From assembly GCF_014145395.1 (NCBI RefSeq), contig NZ_JACHTE010000003.1, positions 124,001 to 188,000 of the forward strand: DNA of 64,000 nucleotides. The letters are read 5' to 3'. Both the position numbers and the translations under genes were made by a program. The notes under the pieces are model-generated. The model was not told the origin of the DNA, did no database searches, and saw only the letters and a list, made by a program, of their open reading frames with translations. Below are positions 41,572 through 50,587 of this stretch, in pieces. The DNA is from Marilutibacter penaei (GTDB lineage Bacteria > Pseudomonadota > Gammaproteobacteria > Xanthomonadales > Xanthomonadaceae). Each line of letters begins with the position of its first letter. The stretch's first letter is position 1.

Positions 41572-41683
41572 GGAAGCGGGCGACCCTGGAGTTCGCGTGA
41601 CACGCCGTAAATCCATCCCTGGAGGCTCGGGCGCGGCATCCATGCCGCGCACGGTCACGCGAACTCCAGGGTCACCCGCTTCC
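41572..41683. repeat. Folded intergenic repeat, copy 2
   Basis: Arms 41572-41601 and 41654-41683 are complementary over 30 bases with one mismatch and enclose a 52-base core (41602-41653). In reverse complement the core aligns without gaps to 903-954. Both hairpins are kept: stem positions 4/23, 5/22 and 31/42 of the core differ between copies but stay paired. The outer arms share little sequence with copy 1 beyond GCGGGTG at one edge. It lies in the 284-bp gap between two minus-strand genes. Confidence 0.85.
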
Positions 41684-41731
41684 TCCAAACACCTCCGGCG
41701 CTCGGGAAAGCCTCCAGAACTCCGCCTCTCC

Positions 41732-42328
41732 TCAGTAGTCGACCGCCACCGACATGATCCGCAACGGCCCCGCATGGCCCCCCTGCCGCACGATGTCGAA
41801 ATACCACCAGTCCGCACTCGGCGAAAACCCATTGCCCGGCGGAATCACCACCGTCTGCTGCAACACGATCGTCAACGTCTGCGGCGCCGGCAGGATGTCG
41901 CTCCCGATCGACCCGTACGTCTCGAAACTGTTGCCGTGGTTCAACCCCAAGGGCGTCACCACGAACTGGATGTCCCCCGCCTGGTCGCTCATCACCTGGT
42001 GGAACAGCGTGATCCGCACCTTGCCCCCCGTGTAATCCAGCGGACGCCGCAACGTCAGGCTCATCACCCCCGTGTCGGCCAGCCAGTTGACCCCCCGCGC
42101 ATGCAGGGTGAACGCGTTCGCGGGACCAAACGACAGCGCGTGTGCGGGAAAACTGATCCGATGCGCCGGCTTGCGCAGCAGGGTCGGGTCGAGCGCCAGC
42201 GCGGGCGACGCCGTGGGCGATACCTCGGGCCGCACGTCCGTGGCGACCTGTCCGGTCGGGCCGGCAGGGGTGCCGAACCCCACCAGCAGGGGGATCGCGA
42301 TGAGGCATGCAAAAGGGGCGGACTTCAT
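41732..42328 (-). CDS. Exported hypothetical protein (198 aa)
   Basis: Starts MKSAPFACLIAIPLLVGFG, a signal peptide, with GGAGA eight bases before the ATG. The mature part looks all-beta (FTLHARGVNWLADTGVMSLTLRRPLDYTGGKVRITLFHQVMSD) and ends SADWWYFDIVRQGG...SVAVDY. I do not recognise the family. No Cys pairs or catalytic motifs are apparent. It is followed by the folded repeat and then the 414-aa exported protein. Confidence 0.75.
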   Translation of the reverse strand: MKSAPFACLIAIPLLVGFGTPAGPTGQVATDVRPEVSPTASPALALDPTLLRKPAHRISFPAHALSFGPANAFTLHARGVNWLADTGVMSLTLRRPLDYTGGKVRITLFHQVMSDQAGDIQFVVTPLGLNHGNSFETYGSIGSDILPAPQTLTIVLQQTVVIPPGNGFSPSADWWYFDIVRQGGHAGPLRIMSVAVDY

Positions 42329-42444
42329 TCCGTTGTCTCCGAAGGGGTGTGACCGGAGCCAACGCGGCGCCACCGCCGACACGGACAGGTGATCGCCGCC
42401 CGGCGAGCCCGTACAGTGCGGGGATCGCCCCGCGGAGCCCGATG

Positions 42445-42912
42445 ATGACCCCCGCCGAACGCGCGCACGCCGACCGCCAGATGCGCTGGATCATGGCCCT
42501 GACCGTGCCGGTGTATTTCGCCACCTGGGGCCTCGTGCTCGACGGCTGGTTCATCGGCACTGCCGGGCTGGCCTGGGCCACCGCCCTGGTCTATGCCGGC
42601 CTGCACGCGGTCGAGAACCGCTGGCGCGGCCACTGCATGCTGTCCGCGGACGCGACCGCGGTACCGGCCGCGGCGCTCGTGTACGGCGCGGGCATCGCAT
42701 GGCTGTCGTACCACTTCCACCCGGAACTCGAGGGCTGGCGGGCGCTGAGCGCGCTGTTCGCGTTCGGCAGCGCGTTGATGGCCGGGCATGTCGCCGCGTT
42801 TGCCTGGGCCGCGCTGGTCGGCTGGGCGCTGGAGCGGTGGTGGACGTTGCCGCCGCAGGCGCCGGCGGACGTGCCGGCTGACGCGTCGGCGGATGGAGGC
42901 CGCGAGGCCTGA
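42445..42912 (+). CDS. Small integral membrane protein (155 aa)
   Basis: Four predicted transmembrane stretches (about 13-33, 36-52, 70-84 and 95-123) and a Pro/Ala/Asp-rich C-terminal tail. A GGAG lies seven bases before this ATG; an ATG three bases earlier is also possible. No recognisable family. It is divergent from the exported 198-aa protein. Confidence 0.7.
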   Translation: MTPAERAHADRQMRWIMALTVPVYFATWGLVLDGWFIGTAGLAWATALVYAGLHAVENRWRGHCMLSADATAVPAAALVYGAGIAWLSYHFHPELEGWRALSALFAFGSALMAGHVAAFAWAALVGWALERWWTLPPQAPADVPADASADGGREA

Positions 42913-42931
42913 AGGCCGGCCGGAGCGCCGC

Positions 42932-43201
42932 TCAGGCCCCGGAAATCCCCAGCGTGTCGGAGCCGAGTTCGATGTCGGTCAGCAGGCCCAGCCGGTGTGC
43001 GTCGGCCGCGCGCTGCAGGGCGGCGTCGATCCACACCCGGTGCGGGTTCTCCTGCCAGCGCGGCAGCTTGTAGATGTGCGCGCGCGGGTATTGGCGGATG
43101 GTGTCGGCGTCCTGGATCCACTTCCAATCGCCCGGCATCAGCTCCTCGGTGTGGGCGAAGGCGCGGGCGGTGGCGAAACTGCGGGCGTAGATCAGGTTCA
43201 T
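42932..43201 (-). CDS. Conserved hypothetical protein (89 aa)
   Basis: A small soluble protein starting MNLIYARSFATARAF, with WKWIQDADTIRQYPRAHIYKLPRW in the middle. The ATG is the first that begins this compact domain; reading upstream gives a low-complexity Arg/Pro stretch. Unknown function. It is 20 bases from the convergent membrane-protein gene. Confidence 0.65.
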   Translation of the reverse strand: MNLIYARSFATARAFAHTEELMPGDWKWIQDADTIRQYPRAHIYKLPRWQENPHRVWIDAALQRAADAHRLGLLTDIELGSDTLGISGA

Positions 43202-43283
43202 GGGGACGGCGGCCGGTGCGGGTCTCCCCAAGCCAACGCGACCCCCGACGATGCGCGGCCAGTCGCCGCCGCGCCGGCCCGGC

Positions 43284-43961
43284 TCAGGGCGTGGGAAAGG
43301 CGTCGTTGCCGCTGTCGAAGTCGCCCTCGCCCTCAAGGTCGGGCACCGGCAGCGGCTCCGGTTCCGGCAGCGCTTCGAACACCGGCGGCGGGGGCGGCGG
43401 GCCGAGCGCCTCGGTGCTGGGCACGTAGTAGGCGACCAGGTCGAAGAAGCGCGTGTAGAACTCGCCGCTCTGCACGGTGTTGCTGGCGACCTTGACCAGG
43501 TTGCCGACGCTGCTGCCGATGGGCAGCGACACCGAGCCGAGCATGCTGACGCCGACGCTGGCCGACTTCAGCGTGCTGTTGAGCGCGTAGCGGTCCTGCA
43601 CGGCGTTGACGAACACGATCGAGCCGCCGCCGGTCTGCGCCAGGCAGGTCGCGCGGATCAGCAGCTGGGTGTGGATGTCGTCCTCGGGCTGGAAGTTCTT
43701 GCTGGCCTGCAGGGTGTCGGGCGTGGTGGCTTCGCCGATCACGTAGCCCTGGCCGAGCAGGGCGCGCCGGGTCGCCTCGCAGGCGGTCGCTGCCGGCACC
43801 GCGTAGGTGCGCGAGAACGTGTCATTGGCGCCGAAGGTCTCGCCCGAGGGCGGCGGCTCCGCTTTCTGGTTCCAGCCGCAGGCGGACAGCGACGCCGCCA
43901 GCATGGCAGCGAGGGCCAGGGCGGTCGGGGTCGGTCGGCGATGGGGGCTCGGCTGGGGCAT
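43284..43961 (-). CDS. DUF2242 lipoprotein
   Basis: 225 residues. Lipoprotein signal ending SLSACG (Cys28). The DUF2242 core includes DTFSRTYAVPAATACEATRRALLGQGYVI, VFVNAVQDRYALNSTLKSASVGVSMLGSVSLPIGSS and GEFYTRFFDLVAYYV. The C-terminus is a Pro/Glu/Asp-rich tail. The family is found in proteobacterial envelopes, with no known activity. Confidence 0.85.
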   Translation of the reverse strand: MPQPSPHRRPTPTALALAAMLAASLSACGWNQKAEPPPSGETFGANDTFSRTYAVPAATACEATRRALLGQGYVIGEATTPDTLQASKNFQPEDDIHTQLLIRATCLAQTGGGSIVFVNAVQDRYALNSTLKSASVGVSMLGSVSLPIGSSVGNLVKVASNTVQSGEFYTRFFDLVAYYVPSTEALGPPPPPPVFEALPEPEPLPVPDLEGEGDFDSGNDAFPTP

Positions 43962-44059
43962 GGCGCGGCACGGGGTGGATTCGACGCGCGAGTGTATCGG
44001 CGGCCGGGTGGGCCGCTGCTGAATGGAGGCTGTGCCGGGGACAGGTGCTGAGGCGCGCC

Positions 44060-45214
44060 TCAGGCCCGGTGCAGGCGCCACCCGCCGGCGGCGCGCTCGC
44101 GCAGGGCGAGGGTGGCGATCAGCAGGCAGGGCAGGAAGGTCAGGGTGACCACCGCCGAAGTGGCGATGCCCGACAGCACGATCGCGCCGAGGCCGCGGTA
44201 CAGCTCGGTGCCGGCGCCGGGGATCAGCACCAGCGGGGCAAGGCCGAACAGCGTCGTGCAGGTCGACATCAGGATCGGCCGCAGGCGGGTGCGCACGGCG
44301 TCGTTCACCGCCTCGACCACCGAGGCCGCGCCTTCCTCCATGCGCGCGTAGGTCTCCAGCACGATCAGGATCGGGTTGTTGACCACGGTGCCGAGCAGCA
44401 CCAGGAAACCGAGCAGGGTGATCATGTCGAAGGACTGGGTGATCGGCGCCAGCCCGACCGCGCCGAGCACCGCGCCCAGGCCGTTGAGCAGGGCAAGGCC
44501 GACGATGCCGCCGGCGATGCCCAGCGGCACCGTCGCCATTACGAACAGCGGCCGGCCCCAGTGGCGGAAGATCGCCACGAGCAGCAGGTAGGACAGCAGC
44601 AGGGCGATGGCGAAGTTGCCGGTCACCGCCTCGCGGGTGGCGTCGAGCTGGTCGCTGGCGCCGGAGATGTCGATGCTGACGTCGGGCGGGATCTCGCCCT
44701 CGCGGCGCATCGCCTCGATCAGTTCGGCGCGCACGCGCTCGACGCCGGTCTCCAGCGCGACCGAGCGCGGCGGCACGATGTTGAGGGTGACCGTGCGGCG
44801 GCCGTCGAGGCGGCGGATGCTGTCGGTGCCGGCGGCCTCGCGCAGGTCGGCCAGCGCCGACACCGGCAGCACCGCGCCGGAGGGCGTCGCCACCGGCAGG
44901 TCGCCGAGGCGGTCGAGGCGCTGTTCATTGCCGGCGCTGCTGAACAGGAAGATGTCGACCTTGCGGTCGCCGATGATCATTTCGTCGGCGAAGGCGCCGT
45001 CGCTCAGCGCCGCCACCGAGTAGCCGAAGCTGCCGGCGTCCAGCCCGGTCTCGGCGAGGCGTTCCCAGCGCGGGTGCAGTTCCAGCAGCGGCTGGTCCAG
45101 GCTCAGCGAGGACGGCGAGGAGCCGACGCGGGCGCCTTCGAACATTGACTCGGCACGCTCGACCGCACGCCCGGCGACGCGGTAGATCGCCGGCAGGTCG
45201 GGGCCGGAGATGTT
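44060..45214 (-). pseudogene. 5'-truncated RND efflux permease (C-terminal third only)
   Basis: The reading frame carries the C-terminal part of an HAE1-type RND pump: the late periplasmic domain (NISGPDLPAIYRVAGRAVERA, then LPVSALADLREAAG) and the final transmembrane block (AIALLLSYLLLVAIF, DMITLLGFLVLLGTVVNNPILIVLETYA, STCTTLFGLAPLVL). Such proteins have about 1,000-1,050 residues; only about 385 are here. RND similarity stops at about 45214 and is replaced by non-homologous sequence running into the ald terminator, so the first two thirds are deleted. An internal ATG at 45145 could still make a fragment, but a working pump is not expected. No adaptor gene is nearby. Confidence 0.8.
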
Positions 45215-45280
45215 CCCCGTCGACCAGTGTGCCGGACCCGTCCTGCCGCTTCCAGCCGGAGTCAGGGCGCGCCGCCCGGT

Positions 45281-45317
45281 CCTGCAACGAAGAAGGGCGG
45301 CCTCGATGGGCCGCCCT
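45281..45317 (-). terminator. ald terminator
   Basis: On the minus strand AGGGCGGCC pairs with GGCCGCCCT around a six-base loop, followed by TTCTTCGTTGCAGG. The same tail follows the glutaredoxin terminator at 13188-13227. Confidence 0.8.
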
Positions 45318-45355
45318 CCGGGTGTCGCGCGTGCGCGTCGCGTGCGTGGTCGCGG

Positions 45356-46474
45356 TCAGAGTCCCAGCACGGTCTCCGCCGGCACGTAGGCCAGGTCCTG
45401 GGCCTGGGCGACCGGCTCGCAGGTCACCTGGCCTTCGCAGACGTTCAGGCCGTTGCGCAGGTGCACGTCGTCGGTCAGCGCCTGCTTCCAGCCCTTGTTG
45501 GCCAGCGCCAGGGTGAAGGGCAGGGTGACGTTGTTCAGCGCGAAGGTCGAGGTGCGGGCAACCGCGCCGGGCATGTTGGCGACGCAGTAGTGGACGACGT
45601 CGTCGACCACGTAGGTCGGCTCGGCATGGGTGGTGGCGCGCGAAGTCTCGACGCAGCCGCCCTGGTCGATCGCGACGTCGACGATCACGGCACCCGGCTT
45701 CATGGTCTTGACCATGTCGGCGGTGACCAGCTTCGGCGCGGCGGCGCCGGGAATCAGCACGGTGCCGATCAGCAGGTCGGCGCGCGCGACCAGCGTCTCG
45801 ATGGCCTGGCGGGTCGAGAACACGGTGGAGATGGAGGTGCCGAACTGGCTGGCAAGGCGCTTGAGCGCGTCGGCCGAGCGGTCGACCACGGTCACGTTGG
45901 CGCCCATGCCGATCGCGATCGTGGTGGCGTGGGTACCGGAGACGCCGCCGCCGAGCACCACGACCTCGGCCGCCGGTACGCCCGGCACGCCGCCCAGCAG
46001 CACGCCGCGGCCGCCCTGGGCCTTCTCCAGCGCGTGCGCGCCGACCTGCGGCGCGAGGCGGCCGGCGACCTCGGACATCGGGGTCAGCAGCGGCAGCGAG
46101 CCGTTCGGCGCGGTGACGGTCTCGTAGGCGATGCAGATCGCGCCGGAGTCGATCAGGTCCTTGGTCTGCGGCGCGTCGGGCGCGAGGTGCAGGTAGGTGA
46201 AGAGCACCTGGCCCCTGCGCAGCTTGCGGCGCTCCTCGGCCAGCGGCTCCTTCACCTTGACGATCATGTCGGCCTGCGCGAACACCTCGTCGGCGGTGGC
46301 GAGGATGCTGGCACCGGCGCTCTGGTAGTCCTCGTCGGTCAGGCCGATGCCGAGGCCCGCGCCGGACTGCACCACGACTTCATGGCCGTGGTGGACGAGT
46401 TCCTGCACGGACGACGGGATCAGGCCGACGCGGTACTCGTGGTTCTTGATTTCGGTGGGGACGCCGATGCGCAT
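45356..46474 (-). CDS. ald: Alanine dehydrogenase
   Basis: 372 residues, typical length. It interconverts L-alanine and pyruvate plus ammonia with NAD. Marks: [18 protein letters not shown], catalytic Lys in MIVKVKEPL, catalytic His in YLHLAPD, the Rossmann motif [11 protein letters not shown], and [18 protein letters not shown]. Divergent from an Lrp/AsnC gene with a 174-bp AT-rich interval, the usual arrangement for alanine-responsive control. A clear terminator follows the stop. Confidence 0.97.
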   Translation of the reverse strand: MRIGVPTEIKNHEYRVGLIPSSVQELVHHGHEVVVQSGAGLGIGLTDEDYQSAGASILATADEVFAQADMIVKVKEPLAEERRKLRRGQVLFTYLHLAPDAPQTKDLIDSGAICIAYETVTAPNGSLPLLTPMSEVAGRLAPQVGAHALEKAQGGRGVLLGGVPGVPAAEVVVLGGGVSGTHATTIAIGMGANVTVVDRSADALKRLASQFGTSISTVFSTRQAIETLVARADLLIGTVLIPGAAAPKLVTADMVKTMKPGAVIVDVAIDQGGCVETSRATTHAEPTYVVDDVVHYCVANMPGAVARTSTFALNNVTLPFTLALANKGWKQALTDDVHLRNGLNVCEGQVTCEPVAQAQDLAYVPAETVLGL

Positions 46475-46571
46475 CGCGATGTTCTCTCGATTCGGGAAGG
46501 GGCGGGGCGAGGGCGCGCCGCCGGCGGGAAAGTGGTGAAGTATGATCGAACAATCACGCACTTATTCGCCA

Positions 46572-46606
46572 AATATGCCCCTGTTAAGGCGATGGCATGG
46601 CATATT
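46572..46606. promoter_or_regulatory. Candidate Lrp/AsnC operator between ald and its regulator
   Basis: AATATGCC (46572-46579) and GGCATATT (46599-46606) are exact inverted repeats with a 19-base spacer inside the only clearly AT-rich part of the divergent intergenic region. Spacing of about 27 bp centre to centre suits an Lrp-family dimer or octamer. Confidence 0.5.
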
Positions 46607-46648
46607 CTGCGTTCATTGGCCGATTTCATTGAATCAGGATTCGAACAA

Positions 46649-47113
46649 ATGAAGATCGACGTGGATCGACGCGACCGCGCCATCCTCGGGCTGCTGCAGG
46701 AAGACGGCCGCCTGACCAATGCGGAGCTCGCCCAACGCATCAACCTCTCGCCCTCGGCCTGCCTGCGCCGGGTGAAGCTGCTGGAGGAGCGCGGGCTGAT
46801 CGCCCGCTACGTGATGCTGCTCGACGAGGAGCTGGCGGGGCTGGCCGGCACGGCGTTCGTGCTGGTCACCCTGGACCAGCAGGGCCGTGCCGCGCTGGAT
46901 GCGTTCGAGGATGCGATCCAGGACCATCCGGAAGTCACCGAGTGCTGCCTGCTCGCCGGCGCCGCGGATTACATGGTGCGGGTGGCCTATGCGGACTCGG
47001 CGGACTTCGAGCGCATCCACACCGAGATCCTGACCCAGCTGCCGGGCGTGGTGCGGGTGCAGTCCACGCTCGCGTTGCGTACGGTCAAGAAGACCACCGC
47101 GCTGCCGGTATGA
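46649..47113 (+). CDS. Lrp/AsnC family transcriptional regulator (probable ald regulator)
   Basis: 154 residues. N-terminal helix-turn-helix (DRAILGLLQEDGRLTNAELAQRINLSPSACLRRVKLLEERGLI), then the RAM/AsnC effector domain (GTAFVLVTLDQQ, VTECCLLAGAADYMVRVAYAD, LTQLPGVVRVQSTLALRTVKKT). Position divergent from ald suggests that it senses alanine and controls that gene. ATG 46649 is the family-like start; longer readings run through the AT-rich promoter. Confidence 0.93.
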   Translation: MKIDVDRRDRAILGLLQEDGRLTNAELAQRINLSPSACLRRVKLLEERGLIARYVMLLDEELAGLAGTAFVLVTLDQQGRAALDAFEDAIQDHPEVTECCLLAGAADYMVRVAYADSADFERIHTEILTQLPGVVRVQSTLALRTVKKTTALPV

Positions 47114-47173
47114 GGATGCAGGCGCCGGGTGCCGGCGTGGTGTCCGCAGGCCGCTCCGGCAACGCGAGCAGGC

Positions 47174-47473
47174 TCAGCGGGTCTTCGTGAACATCGCCAG
47201 CCAGCGCCAGACGGCATACAGGCTGAGCAGGCCGAGCACCGGCCAGATCACCAGCAGGTCCACCCGGATGTCGGCCCCCGGGGTGCGCCATTGCACGAGT
47301 GCCTCCCACGCCGCATAGGCCAGCCACGCCGCCGCCGCCCAGGTCATGGCCCGGCGTGCCCGCGGCAGGGCGGTCGCGCTGTAACGCGGCCACCACGCGG
47401 CGAGCACGAACGGCACGGCGACCAGCAGGATGTTCAGCGGCTGGCCGACGAAGAACGAGGCGAGGGTTTCCAT
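47174..47473 (-). CDS. Small membrane protein (99 aa)
   Basis: Three hydrophobic segments (about 8-25, 38-53 and 72-92) with a short loop QWRTPGADIRVD. Start METLASFFVGQP. No family that I recognise. It lies 16 bases downstream of the RcnB-like gene in the same direction and may share its transcript. Confidence 0.7.
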   Translation of the reverse strand: METLASFFVGQPLNILLVAVPFVLAAWWPRYSATALPRARRAMTWAAAAWLAYAAWEALVQWRTPGADIRVDLLVIWPVLGLLSLYAVWRWLAMFTKTR

Positions 47474-47489
47474 CCGCGCGTTGGAGGGC

Positions 47490-47852
47490 CTAGTAGCCGA
47501 GCGCTTCGGCGATGACGCCTGTGGCGATCTCGACCAGCAGGTACCGGTCGTCCATCGGACGGACCCAGCGGTAGCCGCGTGGCGGTTCGCGGAGGCGGTA
47601 GTGGGCGTAATCGTCCAGGTAATAACGCGGGTCGATGTCGGCATAGGGCACGCGATCGCCACGCTTCCATTGCTGCTTGTACCAGCCCTCATGGCGCCCG
47701 TTGTCGTGGCGCGCGGCATCGCGGGCATGCGGAGGGGCATTGGAATGCGGCGGCGGTCCCTTGTCGTGGCCGCGGCCGTTGCCGGCGAAAGCCGCCGGCG
47801 TCGCGAACGCCGTCACGGCCAGTGCGGTGGAGAGCGCGAGGGTGCGGATCAT
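47490..47852 (-). CDS. RcnB-like periplasmic protein
   Basis: 120 residues: signal peptide MIRTLALSTALAVTAFATPAAFA, a His/Pro/Arg-rich stretch (GRGHDKGPPPHSNAPPHARDAARHD), then the RcnB domain with WKRGDRVP, YYLDDYAHYRLREPPRGYRWVR and the closing LLVEIATGVI. RcnB in E. coli modulates nickel/cobalt efflux; many relatives are only structurally similar, so metal homeostasis is a guess supported by the His-rich part. No rcnA is visible here. Confidence 0.85.
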   Translation of the reverse strand: MIRTLALSTALAVTAFATPAAFAGNGRGHDKGPPPHSNAPPHARDAARHDNGRHEGWYKQQWKRGDRVPYADIDPRYYLDDYAHYRLREPPRGYRWVRPMDDRYLLVEIATGVIAEALGY

Positions 47853-47943
47853 GCGGAGTCTCCGGTGTGGGTACGGGCGGATGTTCGCGCCTTGGGCGTG
47901 AACGGCGCGGGACAGGGCGCTGAACGGATTCCGAACCCCTGCC

Positions 47944-50493
47944 TCACCCCGCCGCCGATGGCGTCCCGGGTGCGGGAGGCCCGTCGGCTCGTGCGCCTTC
48001 GATCAGCCGATCGCGCGCTTCGTCCGACACGCTGCGCAGGTGCAGGTCGCGTTGCGGGAAGGGAATCTCGATGCCGTTCTCGTTGAGGGTCGCGTAGATG
48101 CGGATCATCAGGTGGCTGCGGATGGCCAGCCAGTTGTCGTAGTCGCGGGTCCATGCACGTGCGGAGAAGTCCAGCGAGCTGGCACCGAATTCCATGAAGA
48201 ACACCCGCGGTTCGGGATGTGTCGAGACCCCCGGTTCGGAGGCGAGCACGCCCATGATCAGTTCGATCACCTGTTCCGGATCGGCCCCATAGGCGACGCC
48301 GAACTTCACCTCGATCCGGCGGAACATGTCGCGCAGGGTCCAGTTGGTCAGGTTCTCGGACAGCAGGCTGCCGTTGGGGACGACGACGTCGGCGCCTTCG
48401 AAGGTCTTGATGGTGGTCGCGCGCATGCCGATCTCGCGGACGTTGCCCGAGGTGGTGCCGATGTCCACCACGTCGCCTGGTTGGATCGGGCGCTCGAACA
48501 TCAGGATCAGGCCGGAGACGAAATTGTTCACCACCGTCTGCAGGCCGAAGCCGATGCCGACGCCCAGCGCGCCGAAAATGAAGGTCAGTTGCCCGACCTT
48601 GAACCCCGCGGCGGACAGGGCCACCAGCAGGCCCACCAGCAGCAGGGCGTAATAGCTCAACGAGGCGATGCTGTTGCCGACGCCGCGCGGCAGCGACATG
48701 CGCGGCGTGATCTCCTCGGCGAGGATGAAGCGCATGGTCTTGGCGACCCAGAAGGCGATGAACACGCCGAACACGAACACCAGCACGTGGCCCAGGGAGA
48801 AGGTGATGGCGCCGATCCCGAACTCGTGCCCGAGCACCCCCGTCACCCAGGCCTCGATGGGGCGGAAGATCCGGAAGCGGATCATTGCGAACATGATCCA
48901 CCCGCCCACCGCGGTCCACGTGGCCAGGCGTTGCAGCAGGTCCAGGAGCGGCGTCGCGTGGTCGCGGGAAAGCCGGAACCGGAAGCGTTGGCGCTCCTGG
49001 ATGAGGAGGTGCATCAGGGCCTTGAAGACCACGAGTCCGACGTACAGCAGCAGCGCCATGTAACCGCAGTCGACGACCCCGCGGACCAGCATCTCCGACA
49101 GCGCGAAGGCGCCCACCACATTGGCGATGGTGGCGATCGAGAGCAGGACGATCGACACCCACAGCGCGGCGACGAGTGCCTTGCCGGTGCGGCCGGTGCG
49201 CTGCGCCAGGTTGCCGTGCCGTGCACGCAGCAGCAGCCAGGCGCTCAGCGCGATCGCGGCCACGCCGAGGACCAGGAAATACCAGCGGTAGAGATAGACG
49301 TTGGGGGTCAGCAGCGTGGCGAGCCGCAGCAGCAGGTAGATACCCGTCGCGACCAGCGGCCATGGTCCGAGCAGGCGGTAGGCATGGGGTGGCAACAGGC
49401 GAAGGACCGGGACGAGGGCGACGAGTGCCGCCAGCTGGTGCAGCACCAGCGGCGCTTCCGGCTCGAACACCAGCACGCCGATCATCGACAGCATCAGCCA
49501 GGATGAGAGCGGCCGCTGCAGTACGCGGCGGGAGCTTTCGTCCGTCTGCACGGCGTGGGAATCGCCGTCACCCCCTGCGTCGTCGGCTAGCCGGCGCCGG
49601 CTGTGCCGCGACAGCCAGAGCAGGAGTGGCAGCAATGCCAGCTGCAGCACCAGCAGCACTCGCTGGTTGTAGTGGTTGGATGCGCTGTAGTCGCTGATGA
49701 AGCGGCCTTCGGACTCGATGCCCTGTTGCAGGGCCGCCATGGCATTGCGTTGCATCGCCTGGCCTGCCGCGAGGTCGGCCAGCGGTTGCGAGTCGGCATG
49801 GAACAGGCGGCGGTTGATGTGCACGATCGCGTCGCTGACCACCGCGAGGCCCGACTCGATCTGCGCTTCGGCGGTATTCGCGCGACGGCCCAGTTCGATG
49901 TAGCGTTCCAGCGGTGGCGACAGGGCCTGCTCCGCTTCGTTGAGCCGTTCGATGACCTGCCTGGCCTGGTCGAGCAGTGCGCTGGCCAGGCCCTTGCTCT
50001 CCGCCGCCGCGAGAGTGGCCTGCCATTCGGCGCGGCGTTGGCCGAGGTCCGCGGCGGCCTTCGAATAGGGATCGCTCGAGGCATGCAGCGAGGCATCCCA
50101 CTCCTGCAGGCGGCGCTGGTCGAACTTCCAGTGCCGCTCGAGTCCGTCGAGGTAGCTGACCGGCAACGCGCGCAGGGTCGCGGTGTCGAAGCTGGTCGAC
50201 TTCTGCTGGATCGACTGGATGATGGCATCCAGCTCCGTCCCGAGGTGCTGGCTGGCCGCCTCGGTGCCTGCGCGCAGGATCACCTGTTCGGCAAAGCGCT
50301 CGTCCGTGTCCGCCCGGTCCTGCAATTCGGTGACGGGAATGGCCTGTGGTCCCGCGTCCTTCGCGGCGCCGTCCGCGCCCGCCTCGCTGGCGGTAGTGCC
50401 CTGGGCATCCTGCGCCATCGCCGGTCCCGGGGCGAGTGCGGACTGCAAGCCCAAGGCGACGAGCAACAGCAGGGACAGAAGACGGACGGGCAT
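47944..50493 (-). CDS. Large mechanosensitive ion channel (MscS family, extended N-terminus)
   Basis: 849 residues. Signal peptide (MPVRLLSLLLLVALGLQSAL to AMAQ), a periplasmic helical domain (about 50-270), about ten transmembrane helices (about 275-640), then the MscS pore helix and beta domain: SAAGFKVGQLTFIFGALGVGIGFGLQTVVNNFVSGL, ERPIQPGDVVDIG, GNVREIGMRATTIKTFEGADVVVPNG. It should open under membrane tension in the inner membrane. Size and architecture are like the MscK/YbdG-type long channels. Confidence 0.92.
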   Translation of the reverse strand: MPVRLLSLLLLVALGLQSALAPGPAMAQDAQGTTASEAGADGAAKDAGPQAIPVTELQDRADTDERFAEQVILRAGTEAASQHLGTELDAIIQSIQQKSTSFDTATLRALPVSYLDGLERHWKFDQRRLQEWDASLHASSDPYSKAAADLGQRRAEWQATLAAAESKGLASALLDQARQVIERLNEAEQALSPPLERYIELGRRANTAEAQIESGLAVVSDAIVHINRRLFHADSQPLADLAAGQAMQRNAMAALQQGIESEGRFISDYSASNHYNQRVLLVLQLALLPLLLWLSRHSRRRLADDAGGDGDSHAVQTDESSRRVLQRPLSSWLMLSMIGVLVFEPEAPLVLHQLAALVALVPVLRLLPPHAYRLLGPWPLVATGIYLLLRLATLLTPNVYLYRWYFLVLGVAAIALSAWLLLRARHGNLAQRTGRTGKALVAALWVSIVLLSIATIANVVGAFALSEMLVRGVVDCGYMALLLYVGLVVFKALMHLLIQERQRFRFRLSRDHATPLLDLLQRLATWTAVGGWIMFAMIRFRIFRPIEAWVTGVLGHEFGIGAITFSLGHVLVFVFGVFIAFWVAKTMRFILAEEITPRMSLPRGVGNSIASLSYYALLLVGLLVALSAAGFKVGQLTFIFGALGVGIGFGLQTVVNNFVSGLILMFERPIQPGDVVDIGTTSGNVREIGMRATTIKTFEGADVVVPNGSLLSENLTNWTLRDMFRRIEVKFGVAYGADPEQVIELIMGVLASEPGVSTHPEPRVFFMEFGASSLDFSARAWTRDYDNWLAIRSHLMIRIYATLNENGIEIPFPQRDLHLRSVSDEARDRLIEGARADGPPAPGTPSAAG

Positions 50494-50536
50494 GGCTCCC
50501 CTGGAGGACGGCGTGGCTGGGATCCCGGGAAGTCTA

Positions 50537-50561
50537 GCAGCGGCCCTCGAAGGGCCGCTGC
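50537..50561 (-). terminator. Terminator of the histone-like gene
   Basis: GCAGCGGCCC and GGGCCGCTGC form a perfect 10-bp stem with a five-base loop, in the 94-bp gap between the histone-like gene stop and the channel gene start. No T-run. Confidence 0.65.
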
Positions 50562-50587
50562 GCGGATGGAAGCGTCAGGCCCGGATA

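Noticed and set aside
44925-45287. Minus-strand frame crossing the start of the RND fragment
   Set aside because: Arg/Pro-rich translation in a different frame from the RND homology; no support.
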